Source of the DNA: Bacteroidota bacterium
Lineage (GTDB): Bacteria > Bacteroidota > Bacteroidia > AKYH767-A > OLB10
Length of the DNA stretch: 64,000 nt
Direction of reading: 5' to 3'
NCBI GenBank assembly: GCA_016717725.1
Contig: JADKFA010000001.1
Coordinates: forward strand, 186,001-250,000
Made by a program: the position numbers and the translations under genes. Under the pieces are notes generated by a model. That model had not been told where the DNA came from and made no database searches. It saw only the letters and a program-made list of their open reading frames with translations. Below are positions 20,001 to 27,018 of this stretch, one piece after another. Every line of letters starts with the position of its first letter. The first letter of the stretch is position 1.

Positions 20001-22543
20001 AAAACAACATTACATTTACTAGCTCTGCAACCAGCAGCAGTAATACTGGATTGTATTTTATACGTCCTGCATCTGATGTTACGAATTTATCATTACCCGC
20101 TTCTCAACTCTTAGCTGCTACTTACAACTATCAGTTTGATGATGGTGTTTTATCGGTACAAAAAATGCCTTTAGTTATAAAACCGAATGATACTACCATT
20201 ACTTATGGAGATTTAATCGAAAATTTAAACTTCACGTATACTTATCCGGACGGTATGATAACGCTTTCGGAAAAAGTTGCCTTTGCCAATGAAATTAAAG
20301 CAGCTCATGAACTTGATTTAGCCAGTGAGGTTGCCTTAGTAGATGCACGAGCGTTAGTAAATGGAAGAGCGTTAGTAAATGCGGATATCGATCAATTAAG
20401 TTGCATGGCCAGTGCTCGAGCATTAGTAAATGCACGTGCACTCGTTAACGCAAGAGCATTGGTGAATGGATCCTATGTATTAGACACAAACCATGTGGTA
20501 GATGTTGCAGTAGCTTCTGTATTCAATTACCAAGATGATAATGACACCACCGTTTTAGTTAATGCACGAGCGTTAGTAAACGGCAGAGCACTTGTAAATG
20601 CACGTGCTCTTGTAAATGGCCGAGCATTGGTGAATGGAAGAGCGCTTGTTAATGCAAGAGCTTTAGTAAACGGAAGAGCTTTAGTGAATGGTGAAACAGT
20701 TGCCGATGAAAATGACGAAGACATGTTTATTATTATTGACGAAGATGATATTTCAGCTCCTGTTGACGATTCACTTACTTTCAATTCTATCAATTTAATT
20801 ACAGGAATGGAAGTGGGAGTACATTCAATTGTTCCAGGCGCATTACTCAACGAAAACTTCGACATCAGCTATGAATTAGGTGTCCTAACTATTGTTCCTG
20901 CTGAATTAACATTTACTGCCGATGATCAATATGTATCCTGTGATGGTATTGCAGATCCATTTACTCATACAGTTGAAGGATATCGTTACCAAGATGTAGA
21001 TAGTAATTTGGTAATTTCAGGACCAACCTATGAAATACTAAATGCATTAAATGTTCCGGTTCCACCAACAGGAATTGCTCCAGGACTTTATTCCATCGTT
21101 CCATCGAATGTAAACATGGTACAACCATCAAATTATATTGTAAACTATGTGAATGGCGAAATGATAAGTGGAGCATCTCCTATTGTTCTTGTAACACCAG
21201 GACCTGTTGCTATTAGCGGTGGCATAGCTCAAGGATGCGTTCCGGGAGTTGCAGGATCTAGAAGCTTCTCCATTCCATCTTTCCCTGAAGCTGATACTTA
21301 TTTATGGACTGTTCCTACAGGTTGTACCATTACAGCTGGACAAGGAACCAACTCCATTGTAATAAGCTGGACCAATGTGGCTATACAAAATGGAATCGCG
21401 GGAAATATTTGCGTGAAGGGAGTGGATTCATGTGCTGAGAGTGTTTCGGCTTGTTTACCGCTCGAATTTCAAGTGGCAGCTCCCGTAACCCCACCTTCTA
21501 TCTCTGGACCAAGTAAAAACTGTTCTGGCGATGTTGCAACCTATAGCATTGCTAATGTTGCACGAGCATCGAGTTATATTTGGAGTCCGCCAGCAGGTGT
21601 ACAAATAGTAAGTGGACAAGGAACCAATATTATCACTGCTCAATTCTTATCCAATTATGCTGGTGGGTCATTAACCGTAAAAGGTTCTAATATTTGTGGA
21701 GATAGTCCAGTTCGTATTAAGACACTTACTCTAAACGTTCCTTCTGCACCGAGTGTAATATCAGGAGCTGCATCTGGCCTTTGCAATTTGAATGATGTTG
21801 TTTATACCATCACTCCAATTGTTGGTGCAACTTCATATAGTTGGAATGCTGGAGCAGGAACTATTGTGTCGGGAGCAGGATCCAATTCTATCCATGTAAA
21901 TTTTGGTAATTTCACTACTAGTAGTATCTCTGTAAAAGCAATAAACAACTGCGGAGAAAGCACCACTCGTATCTTGAATATTACAGGAAAACCTGCCATT
22001 GCGAGTCCTATTTCGGGTATCAGCAATTTAATTTGCACAAACAGTGTTGGCAACTATAGTGTTGCAACCGTAACAGGTGCATCCAGCTACAATTGGTCAA
22101 CCTCTACGGGAGGAAGTGTTACGGCTGGTCAAGGCACTAAAAATGTTACTATACAATGGTCAAATATTGCTTATGTAAATCAAAGTGTATCTGTAACCAC
22201 AACGAACAGTTGCGGAACGAGTCCAATACGAACTTACTCAGGAATTACCATGTACAATTGTGCTAAGATCGATGACGATGCTACAAGTTTGCAATTATTA
22301 GTTTATCCAAATCCTACTCAAGAAATTGTAAATGTGCAATTCTATGCAGAGAAAGAAGGTGAATATATCATACGTTTGGTTGACAACATTGGTCGTACAT
22401 TAATTACTAAAACTGGAAATGCTATTAACGGTGTAAATACGGCGATAGTAAATACCGATGGGTTTGCAAAAGGAGTTTATCATGTAAGCATTGTGATGAA
22501 TGAAAAACAGCAGCAGATTATCTTGTTAAGAAGAAAGAATTAA
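14048..22543 (+). CDS. Giant T9SS-exported subtilase-like protein with RALVN hexapeptide array
   Basis: The 2831 residues are uninterrupted. A signal peptide (1-25) is followed by a WSSASTW..G8-like solenoid (about 30-125), two MopE-type metal-binding stretches (DTDQDGYGD...TDCDD near 474, DYDGDGYGD...NCDN near 750), and paired beta-sandwich repeats (about 550-700 and 855-1000). The peptidase-like domain (about 1410-1850) has Asp1434 in GVISDSYN, Asn1560 in AAGNFG and Ser1779 in GTSAAAPH. Glu1479 in DEGRAM stands where S8 subtilisins have His. An IPT-like segment, MBG-type domains with the RALVN[AG] array (2097-2217), PKD-like repeats (2370-2740) and a T9SS sorting domain (LLVYPNPTQEIVNVQF ... 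GVYHVSIVM) follow. It is a cell-surface or released protein; proteolytic activity is uncertain. Confidence 0.88.
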   Translation: MIKNLTTKLLIAFTIITINLFQVQAQVPGEYRSAVSGAWSSASTWQNYNGSIWIPATVAPSFAGPKITILTSHIVNVNSNLSIDETTVEPGGELAVDFGVTLTIVDGPGDDLTLVSGNYGIAGSLEILSGAKIAGGASLGYSAPSLINNGTIDLSFLSYAGSTDNQTIFGNGTISQLITFNSSFGIYLGGNLTISNTLNFNYGNLNTGIYKVIIQPSATIQNNSGTDWFVNGNLEMIFPVGSYGLNYRVGDASGYRPVQLTLQNNTTQGGVVVSTTNTEHPDVANVNINPSKSVNRFWTFANNGVSFSNAFAGFSWDPTELDAGVISGNLIVGKKDGSTWTYPQVTSTSSTFISIAGISSFSEFAVGEPLVFTDIDVIGTFGPFCSGDAFSIPFTATGIFNPGNIFTAYLSDENGGFGLQNAIGSVPGTGSGIISATLPPFISGTGYRIRVESDNPSFISDDNGSDIIINPSINYYADTDQDGYGDLAVTQTSCIGNPPGYVLDNTDCDDNNSLISTINPILLTDGDPLVNCLNDSLELSVAQLIDQRFVSAVIDFSSENPGAAFSSGPFAADQIIGSPNFYPNYGNSSDAWNPYSEDDQREYIVVSFTNPAPINFIDIYETNHPGSVDTVYIKNPNTQLWEIVYSNTASSNLNNAYKLHISFPLTLFAVSEVRVAMNSPLTIGRNEIDAIGIGEIAPFAFTTYSWSNYSTTPTIFVTAAGNHNVTVQYGSCNVTSSDLAISYNPSTQVQYFNDYDGDGYGDPNLSYYSCNPINYYVTNNTDCDDYNISINPGATEICQNQIDDNCDNIVDNAELQFPPMITYNGSLTLPSCTSGSMVLGVAEVTDLRYASSVINFSSEYSPFSWSAQAILGTPNVPTYNDDPNAWSGSTENNVREFIEIAFDNPAPINFINIHQTFTPGSIDTVYIKNPNTQLFEVVYTNTAGPQEGVLTVLNITFPTTSFNVSEVRLALNTPAAPGWNEIDAVGIGLSASTTFDSYLWSNGSSSSTIYVNSTNDYFVDVTLNGCSATSNTVSVTNPVLIAGQEFTANACFGMPSTLYASPNFISYVWSNGDSTQSTVINPSTDSTYSVIATDSYGCTYADTVFVNLDDPFVFSYLTITNADCFGQVGGVVDAGTFEGGGGEVIPEGIYDDYNLYGNNYAQGNNTGIFENLIPGTYTLTYNDNGCIYDSTFVVGQDATPNATITSSSLLCPDLGSTDLSVDSVAGSTFYWLPGNETTSTITITTPGTYYVEVINQSCYATDSIVIVLETSPCIIPGYEPPANGAVPNLIGAELFQLANGTNVADTITENNTVFLLDSTEVFIEIICEFGQHDSVYALMQTPNYGMNSFIDNGDTTFIITGMIPIVNLPKLDSLPSLINYVRPYYPPLVSSQAVVNSINTGLTKTQGDKAMRSDTASLAWDVYGDGIKIGVISDSYNTLFGDPAGTDLLNGDLPGVGNPNYTTPVEIVQEYPYGRRTDEGRAMLQIIHDIAPKATLAFHTGFVSAGNFAEGIAALDSIGCDVIVDDVTYITEPFFDDGVVSKAVDKVVENGTTYISAAGNFGTASYEGIFSPTAAPAGYTGTAHNFGGGDIYQNINLKAGTYTIALQWQDSIYSLGQLPGVVNDLDIYLIDNAGNRLFGFNRNNIWGDPLEILPFVVNGNTNANIMITRKWGSQNVKFKYVIFRGDATINEYANGGSTVVGQPNAAGAIAVGAVLYTNTPAFGVSQPSAASFSSRGGVEVKGAVRQKPDIMAPNGVNTTVYLGGQNIDGDLFPNFFGTSAAAPHIAAVAALLQEANKKFSGVELSPAQMKSTLLNTTLNMYDPGYDVISGFGFVQPDSALITLGRPQPIALNRYLQDSLLTPGVDTVEVLVVGKFISEDAKVIFRYDTLPTTVINQGLLSVIIPPFVGNPPLRIYNPPASLTGLDGGASSDSLYLLGTQAINVVITANNAIKKYGEQLPAFSATISIDGQDLSSTSLTLADLGLENNITFTSSATSSSNTGLYFIRPASDVTNLSLPASQLLAATYNYQFDDGVLSVQKMPLVIKPNDTTITYGDLIENLNFTYTYPDGMITLSEKVAFANEIKAAHELDLASEVALVDARALVNGRALVNADIDQLSCMASARALVNARALVNARALVNGSYVLDTNHVVDVAVASVFNYQDDNDTTVLVNARALVNGRALVNARALVNGRALVNGRALVNARALVNGRALVNGETVADENDEDMFIIIDEDDISAPVDDSLTFNSINLITGMEVGVHSIVPGALLNENFDISYELGVLTIVPAELTFTADDQYVSCDGIADPFTHTVEGYRYQDVDSNLVISGPTYEILNALNVPVPPTGIAPGLYSIVPSNVNMVQPSNYIVNYVNGEMISGASPIVLVTPGPVAISGGIAQGCVPGVAGSRSFSIPSFPEADTYLWTVPTGCTITAGQGTNSIVISWTNVAIQNGIAGNICVKGVDSCAESVSACLPLEFQVAAPVTPPSISGPSKNCSGDVATYSIANVARASSYIWSPPAGVQIVSGQGTNIITAQFLSNYAGGSLTVKGSNICGDSPVRIKTLTLNVPSAPSVISGAASGLCNLNDVVYTITPIVGATSYSWNAGAGTIVSGAGSNSIHVNFGNFTTSSISVKAINNCGESTTRILNITGKPAIASPISGISNLICTNSVGNYSVATVTGASSYNWSTSTGGSVTAGQGTKNVTIQWSNIAYVNQSVSVTTTNSCGTSPIRTYSGITMYNCAKIDDDATSLQLLVYPNPTQEIVNVQFYAEKEGEYIIRLVDNIGRTLITKTGNAINGVNTAIVNTDGFAKGVYHVSIVMNEKQQQIILLRRKN
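20342..20696 (+). repeat. Coding array of twelve RALVN[AG] hexapeptides
   Basis: Twelve RALVN units (two, then three, then seven in tandem) lie at residues about 2097-2217 of the 2831-residue protein, split by short unrelated spacers. The 18-bp units are all different at the DNA level: Arg is CGA, CGT or AGA; Leu is TTA, CTT, CTC or TTG; Val is GTA, GTT or GTG. The amino acids do not change apart from the last Ala/Gly. The array is followed by a very acidic stretch (ENDEDMFIIIDEDD). Confidence 0.95.
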
Positions 22544-22569
22544 GAATTAAGAATTAAGAATTAAGAATT
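22535..22569. repeat. Heptamer AAGAATT tandem repeat over a stop codon
   Basis: Five exact AAGAATT units are joined head to tail. The stop codon TAA of the 2831-residue protein (22541-22543) lies in the first two units. The array runs directly into an intrinsic terminator. It looks like slippage-driven DNA at the end of a gene. Confidence 0.8.
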
Positions 22570-22571
22570 AA

Positions 22572-22609
22572 GCCCTGAAGCAGAGTAAACACGCTTCAGG
22601 GCTTTTTTT
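22572..22609. terminator. Strong intrinsic terminator between convergent genes
   Basis: GCCCTGAAGC pairs perfectly over 10 bp with GCTTCAGGGC across an 11-nt loop and is followed by seven T residues. It lies 29 nt after the stop of the plus-strand giant gene and just beyond the 3' end of the minus-strand WD40 gene. The T-tract faces the plus strand, so it mainly serves the giant gene. Confidence 0.92.
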
Positions 22610-22615
22610 GTGGAC

Positions 22616-23517
22616 TTATTTTTTCCATGATTGCACGGCTCGATCATCACCTGCAGAAAGCAGTGTTCCGTCATCCAACCACAATAATTTATTAACTGAG
22701 TTGATATGTCCTTTTCCATCATTACCTTCTAGTCTTTCCAACACAGAAAGTGAATTGTAATCCCATATCTTTACCGATTTATCTCTACTGGCTGTAGCAA
22801 AATAATTTCCAGTAGGATCAAAAGCAATATCATAAATGGCGTAATTGTGCGCAGGAATAGATGAGATCAATTCATAGTTGTTCAACTGAAAAATATTTAA
22901 ATGTGCATCTCTCGATCCGCTTAATAATTTTGTTTCATCGGGCGACAAACACAGTGCATTTACAGAAAAATCCAAACCATGAGCTTGAAAACGATGTGTT
23001 ATTTCAAGTAATGGCAATGACAATTCAACAATACTTCCATCTCCACAACCGATAAAGACTTTATCCTGCCGATTATTGATTACAATTGCTCTCAACTTTT
23101 TTTCACTCAGTCGAATTCGTTGAATCACTTCAAAGCTTTGATCGCTTAGAATACATAGAATTCCATCTCCACCCAACGTAAAAATTAAATTATGTTTAAT
23201 ACTTGACAGTAAACCAAACAGGGCTTGATCATGCAACTTTAATAATCGTTCTTCTTTGTTTTCTGTTAAATCAATGATGTGTACGCCACCGTTACCTTGT
23301 CCGATGAGCAATCGATTTTGCTCTGGCAGAAAATGCATACAATAAATAGAATCGGTTGCTTTTGCAATCAAATTCCCATCACCGGGATGATGGAGGTTCC
23401 ATTGAGCGACAATCTTATCTCCCGCACCACTATAAAAATACCCTCACCTTGACCTTTTACAAGCGCATAAATGGAACCCTGATGACCGGCAAAACGATGT
23501 TGAAACTGTAGATGCAT
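22616..23517 (-). CDS. WD40-repeat protein with one frameshift
   Basis: The product would be 300 residues and forms a beta-propeller with about seven blades. Blades are marked by IYALVKGQGEGIF, IYCMHFLPEQNRLLIGQG, LCLSPDETKLLSGSRDAHLNI, IYDIAFDPTGNYFATASRDK, VKIWD and LWLDDGTLLSAGDDRAVQSW. There is no signal peptide, so it is probably a cytoplasmic scaffold; the partner is unknown. The frame breaks near 23430: a T5 run must be T6 to join the first 29 residues (HLQFQHRFAGHQGSIYALV) to the rest. The start is the ATG at 23515-23517, 5 nt from a TACTTTTG box. Without the repair the frame starts at 23371. Confidence 0.82.
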
Positions 23518-23522
23518 AGGTG

Positions 23523-23530
23523 CAAAAGTA
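23523..23530 (-). promoter_or_regulatory. -7 promoter box (TACTTTTG) for the WD40 gene
   Basis: This is an exact TAnnTTTG match on the minus strand, ending 5 nt before the ATG at 23517. It supports the upstream start over the truncated frame and predicts a nearly leaderless mRNA. Confidence 0.5.
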
Positions 23531-23656
23531 AAGGAAATACAAATCAATAGTTGAATTGTCCAATTAATAAAAATCGAAAGAACTATTTATTCATTTTACT
23601 GTGTATATTAAAAAAAATTATACTTTTAACTACTTAATCTTCTAAATTTTAAAATC

Positions 23657-25417
23657 ATGAAAAAAACACTACTAACCCTTTTAATGTTCTTCATTGCGAT
23701 TTATTCCAATGCACAAAACTGCCCATCGCCATCAGCACAAATTGATCTTGATGTTAACAATGTCAGAGCAAAAATATTGAATGGCGGCGACCTTTGGTGG
23801 AACCCAACCACTCAGATAAATACTTATGAGGTTCCTATAGGAAGTTCAAAAAACGCTCTTTTTTGTGGCAGCATTTGGATAGGTGGTTTTGATGCTAGTA
23901 ATCAACTTTTGACGGCGGCTCAAACGTATAGACAAGCTGGTGCAAACGATTTTTGGGCTGGACCTATTAGTGTTGCTCCAGGATCAGGGAATCTTTCTAT
24001 CGCTCCTGCAACTTGCACTTTATACAACAACTTATTTGCGATTACAAAAGCAGAAATAAACACTTTTGTTACTTTCGGAATTGCATCTTCAGGTATCGTT
24101 AGTTGGCCAGGTAACGGTAATGTATCGGCAGGGCAACTACCCTTTTTAGCCCCATTTTTTGATGCCAACAATGATGGAATATATAACCACACTTCTGGAG
24201 ATTATCCTTATTTTAATTTGAGCGGCAATTATCCTGTGAATCAAACTACAGGTTTAACGGAATGCAATGATTATTTATTCGGAGATAAATCCATTTGGTG
24301 GGTATTCAATGATATTGGAAATGTAAAAACAGAAACCAACAGCGGTCCGATCGGTTTGGAAATTCGTGCACAAGCTTTTGCTTATAGTGCTACCAATTCT
24401 GCTATTAACAATACTACTTTTTACAAATATCAAATCATCAATCGCAGCAGCGGAACCTTATTTCAAACGCATCTTGGATCATGGGTTGATGCTGATTTGG
24501 GAAATGCTTCTGATGATTATGTTGGATGTGATGTTGGTCGCGATTTAGGCTATGTTTATAATGGAGATCCGGATGATGATGGAGGTGGAGGTTATGGAAT
24601 AAACCCTCCTGCCTGTGGTCTTGATTTTTTGCAAGGACCACTTGCTGATGCAAATGATGGCATCGATAATAATCACAATGGAATTACCGATGAGTTAGGA
24701 GAGGTTTGTTTAATGTCATCATTTATGTATTACAATAATGTTAACGGCACACCAACTGGAAATCCCAATAACACACTTGACTATTATAATTACTTGAAAT
24801 CAATTTGGATTGATGGTACTCCTGTAACTTATGGTGGAGATGGAAGAGGTTCTGGTACTGGAGCTACTACAACACCAACCACATTTATGTATCCCAATAA
24901 TACGAATCCCTTATTTCCTACACCATGGACGATGGGCAATTCTGGTACCCAAGCGAACGACATGCGTTTTATTGTCAGTTCAGGCCCCTTCACCATGCAG
25001 CCTGGAGAAGTTTGTTATATGACTAATGCTGTAGTTTGGGCAAGAACAACTGTATCTGGCAATCCCTTACCGTCCGTTTCAGAATTACAAGCTGCATCCG
25101 ATGTAGTTCAATTGTTTTTTGATAGTTGTTTTAAATTCTCAGCAATAAGTGGTATTAATAATCATGAAGAAATTTCAGGAGTAAAGATTTCTCCTAATCC
25201 ATTTAAAACAAGCTGTACTATTCATCTTGAACAGACCAACCTAAAAAGTGCTGAAATTAGTTTGCATACAGTAGCCGGAAAACTAATCTCACTATCAAAA
25301 TATAATCAAGTACCAGACGTCATCAACCTTGGCGATGACCTAAAAGCCGGTGTTTATATTATCAACATTCGAGAAGGAAGTCGCATTTACGCTGAGAAAA
25401 TTATCAAGTTAGAGTAA
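23657..25417 (+). CDS. T9SS-exported protein of a widespread Bacteroidota family, function unknown
   Basis: This 586-residue protein has a signal peptide (KKTLLTLLMFFIAIYSNAQ), a family-specific N-terminus (VRAKILNGGDLWWNP, YEVPIGSSKNALFCGSIWIGG, AAQTYRQAGANDFWAGP), two calcium-loop-like acidic segments (FDANNDGIYNHTSGDYP and DGIDNNHNGITDELGE) and a T9SS type A domain (VKISPNPFKTSCTIHL ... GVYIINIREGS). From memory, the NGGDLWWNP..WIGG family is frequent and multi-copy in Bacteroidota, with no known activity. It would be exported by T9SS and anchored or released at the surface. A strong terminator follows. Confidence 0.88.
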   Translation: MKKTLLTLLMFFIAIYSNAQNCPSPSAQIDLDVNNVRAKILNGGDLWWNPTTQINTYEVPIGSSKNALFCGSIWIGGFDASNQLLTAAQTYRQAGANDFWAGPISVAPGSGNLSIAPATCTLYNNLFAITKAEINTFVTFGIASSGIVSWPGNGNVSAGQLPFLAPFFDANNDGIYNHTSGDYPYFNLSGNYPVNQTTGLTECNDYLFGDKSIWWVFNDIGNVKTETNSGPIGLEIRAQAFAYSATNSAINNTTFYKYQIINRSSGTLFQTHLGSWVDADLGNASDDYVGCDVGRDLGYVYNGDPDDDGGGGYGINPPACGLDFLQGPLADANDGIDNNHNGITDELGEVCLMSSFMYYNNVNGTPTGNPNNTLDYYNYLKSIWIDGTPVTYGGDGRGSGTGATTTPTTFMYPNNTNPLFPTPWTMGNSGTQANDMRFIVSSGPFTMQPGEVCYMTNAVVWARTTVSGNPLPSVSELQAASDVVQLFFDSCFKFSAISGINNHEEISGVKISPNPFKTSCTIHLEQTNLKSAEISLHTVAGKLISLSKYNQVPDVINLGDDLKAGVYIINIREGSRIYAEKIIKLE

Positions 25418-25440
25418 TCTAAATTAGTGTATTAACAAGA

Positions 25441-25490
25441 ACAATTCCCGGATCGTAACATATCTTACATACTTCCGGGAATTGTTTTTA
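25441..25490 (+). terminator. Intrinsic terminator after the T9SS gene
   Basis: ACAATTCCCGG (25441-25451) pairs perfectly with CCGGGAATTGT (25475-25485) over 11 bp, followed by a short T-run (TTTTTAT). It ends transcription of 23657-25417 before the rhomboid gene. Confidence 0.85.
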
Positions 25491-25502
25491 TAAATTTGTA
25501 GG

Positions 25503-26361
25503 ATGAAGCCTGAGGTAAAAAAATATAATTAGCAGTTTCATTCCGGGTACACTATTCGTTGGACTTTTAAGTCTGATTAAGTATTATGAAGTTTCACAGC
25601 AGGTCAGCTTTTCTACGTATGGTGTTTTCCCACGGTCGTTAGATGCGATCACGGGTATTTTAACTTTTCCGTTAGTACACAAAGACTACGATCATCTTTT
25701 CTCCAATGCGGTACCGTTATTTGTCTTGATGGGCATGTTAAACTATTTCTACAAGGACATGGCTGGCAAAGTATTTTTATATTTATGGGTCATTGGAGGT
25801 GCTTGGCTCTGGATAGGCGGTCGACCTTCGTTTCATATTGGAGCTAGCGGACTGGTTTATGGATTAGCATCCTTTATTTTTTTTAGCGGGATCTGGAGAA
25901 AGTGGAGAAGCATGTTAGCGGTGAGTATGATTATCGTTTTCCTTTATGGAAGTATGATATGGGGAATTTTTCCTTGGTTCAAAGAAACGAGTTGGGAAGG
26001 GCATTTGTTTGGTGGATTAGCTGGGCTATTATTATCATGGGTGTATCGGAAAGAGGGTCCGCAAAGGCCGAAATTTGTTTGGGAAGATGAGATTGAGGAT
26101 AATAAAATTTATGATGAAGAGGGGAATGAAATTGATTTGAAAATTAATCAATTTGAAGATTTGAAAATGGAAGATGATTTGAAGATGGATCAATTTGAAA
26201 ATTTGAAAATGAGTGATGACCTCACTTTTGAGGAAACTGGTTTGAAAATAGTTGATAATTCTCCTAAAACAGAGACCCCTCCACAAATTTTATATACTTA
26301 TGTGGAGAAGAACCCAAAATTGAACACGGATGACGCAGATGAAACGGATAAAATAGGATAA
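25503..26361 (+). CDS. Rhomboid-family intramembrane serine protease, frameshifted near its start
   Basis: The product (285 residues after repair) is a multi-pass membrane protease that cuts transmembrane helices. The motifs are HLFSNAVPLFVLMG (first His and Asn), HIGASGLVYGL with catalytic Ser in GASG, and WEGHLFGGLAGLLL with catalytic His. The natural start is the ATG at 25503 (KPEVKKIISSFIPGTLFVG). One extra base after a run of seven A residues near 25525 closes this frame after nine codons, and the rest stays open to 26361. The C-terminal cytoplasmic tail (about 90 residues) is very acidic and contains KINQFEDLKM-like repeats that match a non-coding repeat downstream. Confidence 0.82.
26149..26213 (+). 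repeat. CAATTTGAAGATTTGAAAATG repeat inside the rhomboid tail
   Basis: Two 23-bp copies (26149-26171 and 26191-26213) encode QFEDLKM and QFENLKM. A third copy, 22 of 23 bases identical to the first, is in non-coding DNA at 26894-26916 after the mce stop. The shared element is therefore at the DNA level and has entered a coding tail. Confidence 0.8.
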
Positions 26362-26466
26362 CTCATTGATGAATCAAATTTGTTTTAAGTCACAAAATTG
26401 ATTTAACCTCAGTAATTTTAAGATTTAGAATAAATACAAATACAATCAGTACATCAAAAATTATTA

Positions 26467-26474
26467 TAAATTTG
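26467..26474 (+). promoter_or_regulatory. -7 promoter box (TAAATTTG) for mce
   Basis: This exact TAnnTTTG match ends 4 nt (CCTT) before the ATG at 26479. The expected transcription start coincides with the start codon. No Shine-Dalgarno sequence fits between. Confidence 0.55.
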
Positions 26475-26478
26475 CCTT

Positions 26479-26880
26479 ATGAATAAAATAGAGCATATCG
26501 GTATTGCAGTAAAATCACTTTCTGAATCCAATGAACTTTTCAAAAAATTATTCAATGTGCCACATTATAAAATTGAAGAGGTAGAATCGGAAGGGGTAAA
26601 AACTTCTTTTTTTCAAGTGGGTCCGAATAAGATTGAGTTATTGGAAGCTACTTCGCCTGATAGTCCGATTGCTAAATTCATCGATAAAAAAGGAGAAGGC
26701 ATGCATCACATTGCCATTGATGTAGATGATATTTTAGCGGAGATGAAAAGACTGGAAGGAGAAGGATTTATTTTATTAAACAAAGAGCCCAAAGTGGGAG
26801 CGGATAATAAACTGATTTGTTTTTTACATCCGAAGAGTACGAATGGAGTTTTGGTGGAGTTGTGTCAGGAGAAGAAATAA
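26479..26880 (+). CDS. mce: Methylmalonyl-CoA epimerase
   Basis: This enzyme interconverts (2R)- and (2S)-methylmalonyl-CoA, linking propionate or odd-chain and branched amino acid breakdown to succinyl-CoA. The 133-residue length is standard for this glyoxalase/VOC-fold family. Visible features are IEHIGIAVKSLSESNELFKKLF (metal His of the first VOC module), SFFQVGPNKIELLEATSPDSPIAKF, GEGMHHIAIDVDDI (second metal His) and FLHPKSTNGVLVELCQ (metal Glu). It has its own promoter box. The methylmalonyl-CoA mutase genes are not in the window. Confidence 0.95.
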   Translation: MNKIEHIGIAVKSLSESNELFKKLFNVPHYKIEEVESEGVKTSFFQVGPNKIELLEATSPDSPIAKFIDKKGEGMHHIAIDVDDILAEMKRLEGEGFILLNKEPKVGADNKLICFLHPKSTNGVLVELCQEKK

Positions 26881-26893
26881 TTTGAAAATGTTG

Positions 26894-26916
26894 CAATTTG
26901 AAGATTTGAAGATGGA
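26894..26916 (+). repeat. Intergenic copy of the QFEDLKM-coding repeat
   Basis: These 23 bp differ at one position from 26149-26171 in the rhomboid gene. They lie in the gap after mce, next to another TTTGAAAATG fragment, and are not in any credible gene. Confidence 0.75.
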
Positions 26917-27018
26917 TAAATTTGATCCCGAAGTCTCGAGATTGATGATAGAACCCTAAATATTTTTCCTTTATTTTTCCCGATTGAATATCGCATAGCT
27001 AGGCAATAACCATATCTT

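Noticed and set aside
20527..20865. 112-codon antisense frame opposite the RALVN array
   Set aside because: It is the shadow of the 18-bp repeat (ALPFTKALPFTKA pattern). The sense frame is part of an 8.5-kb gene with domains on both sides.
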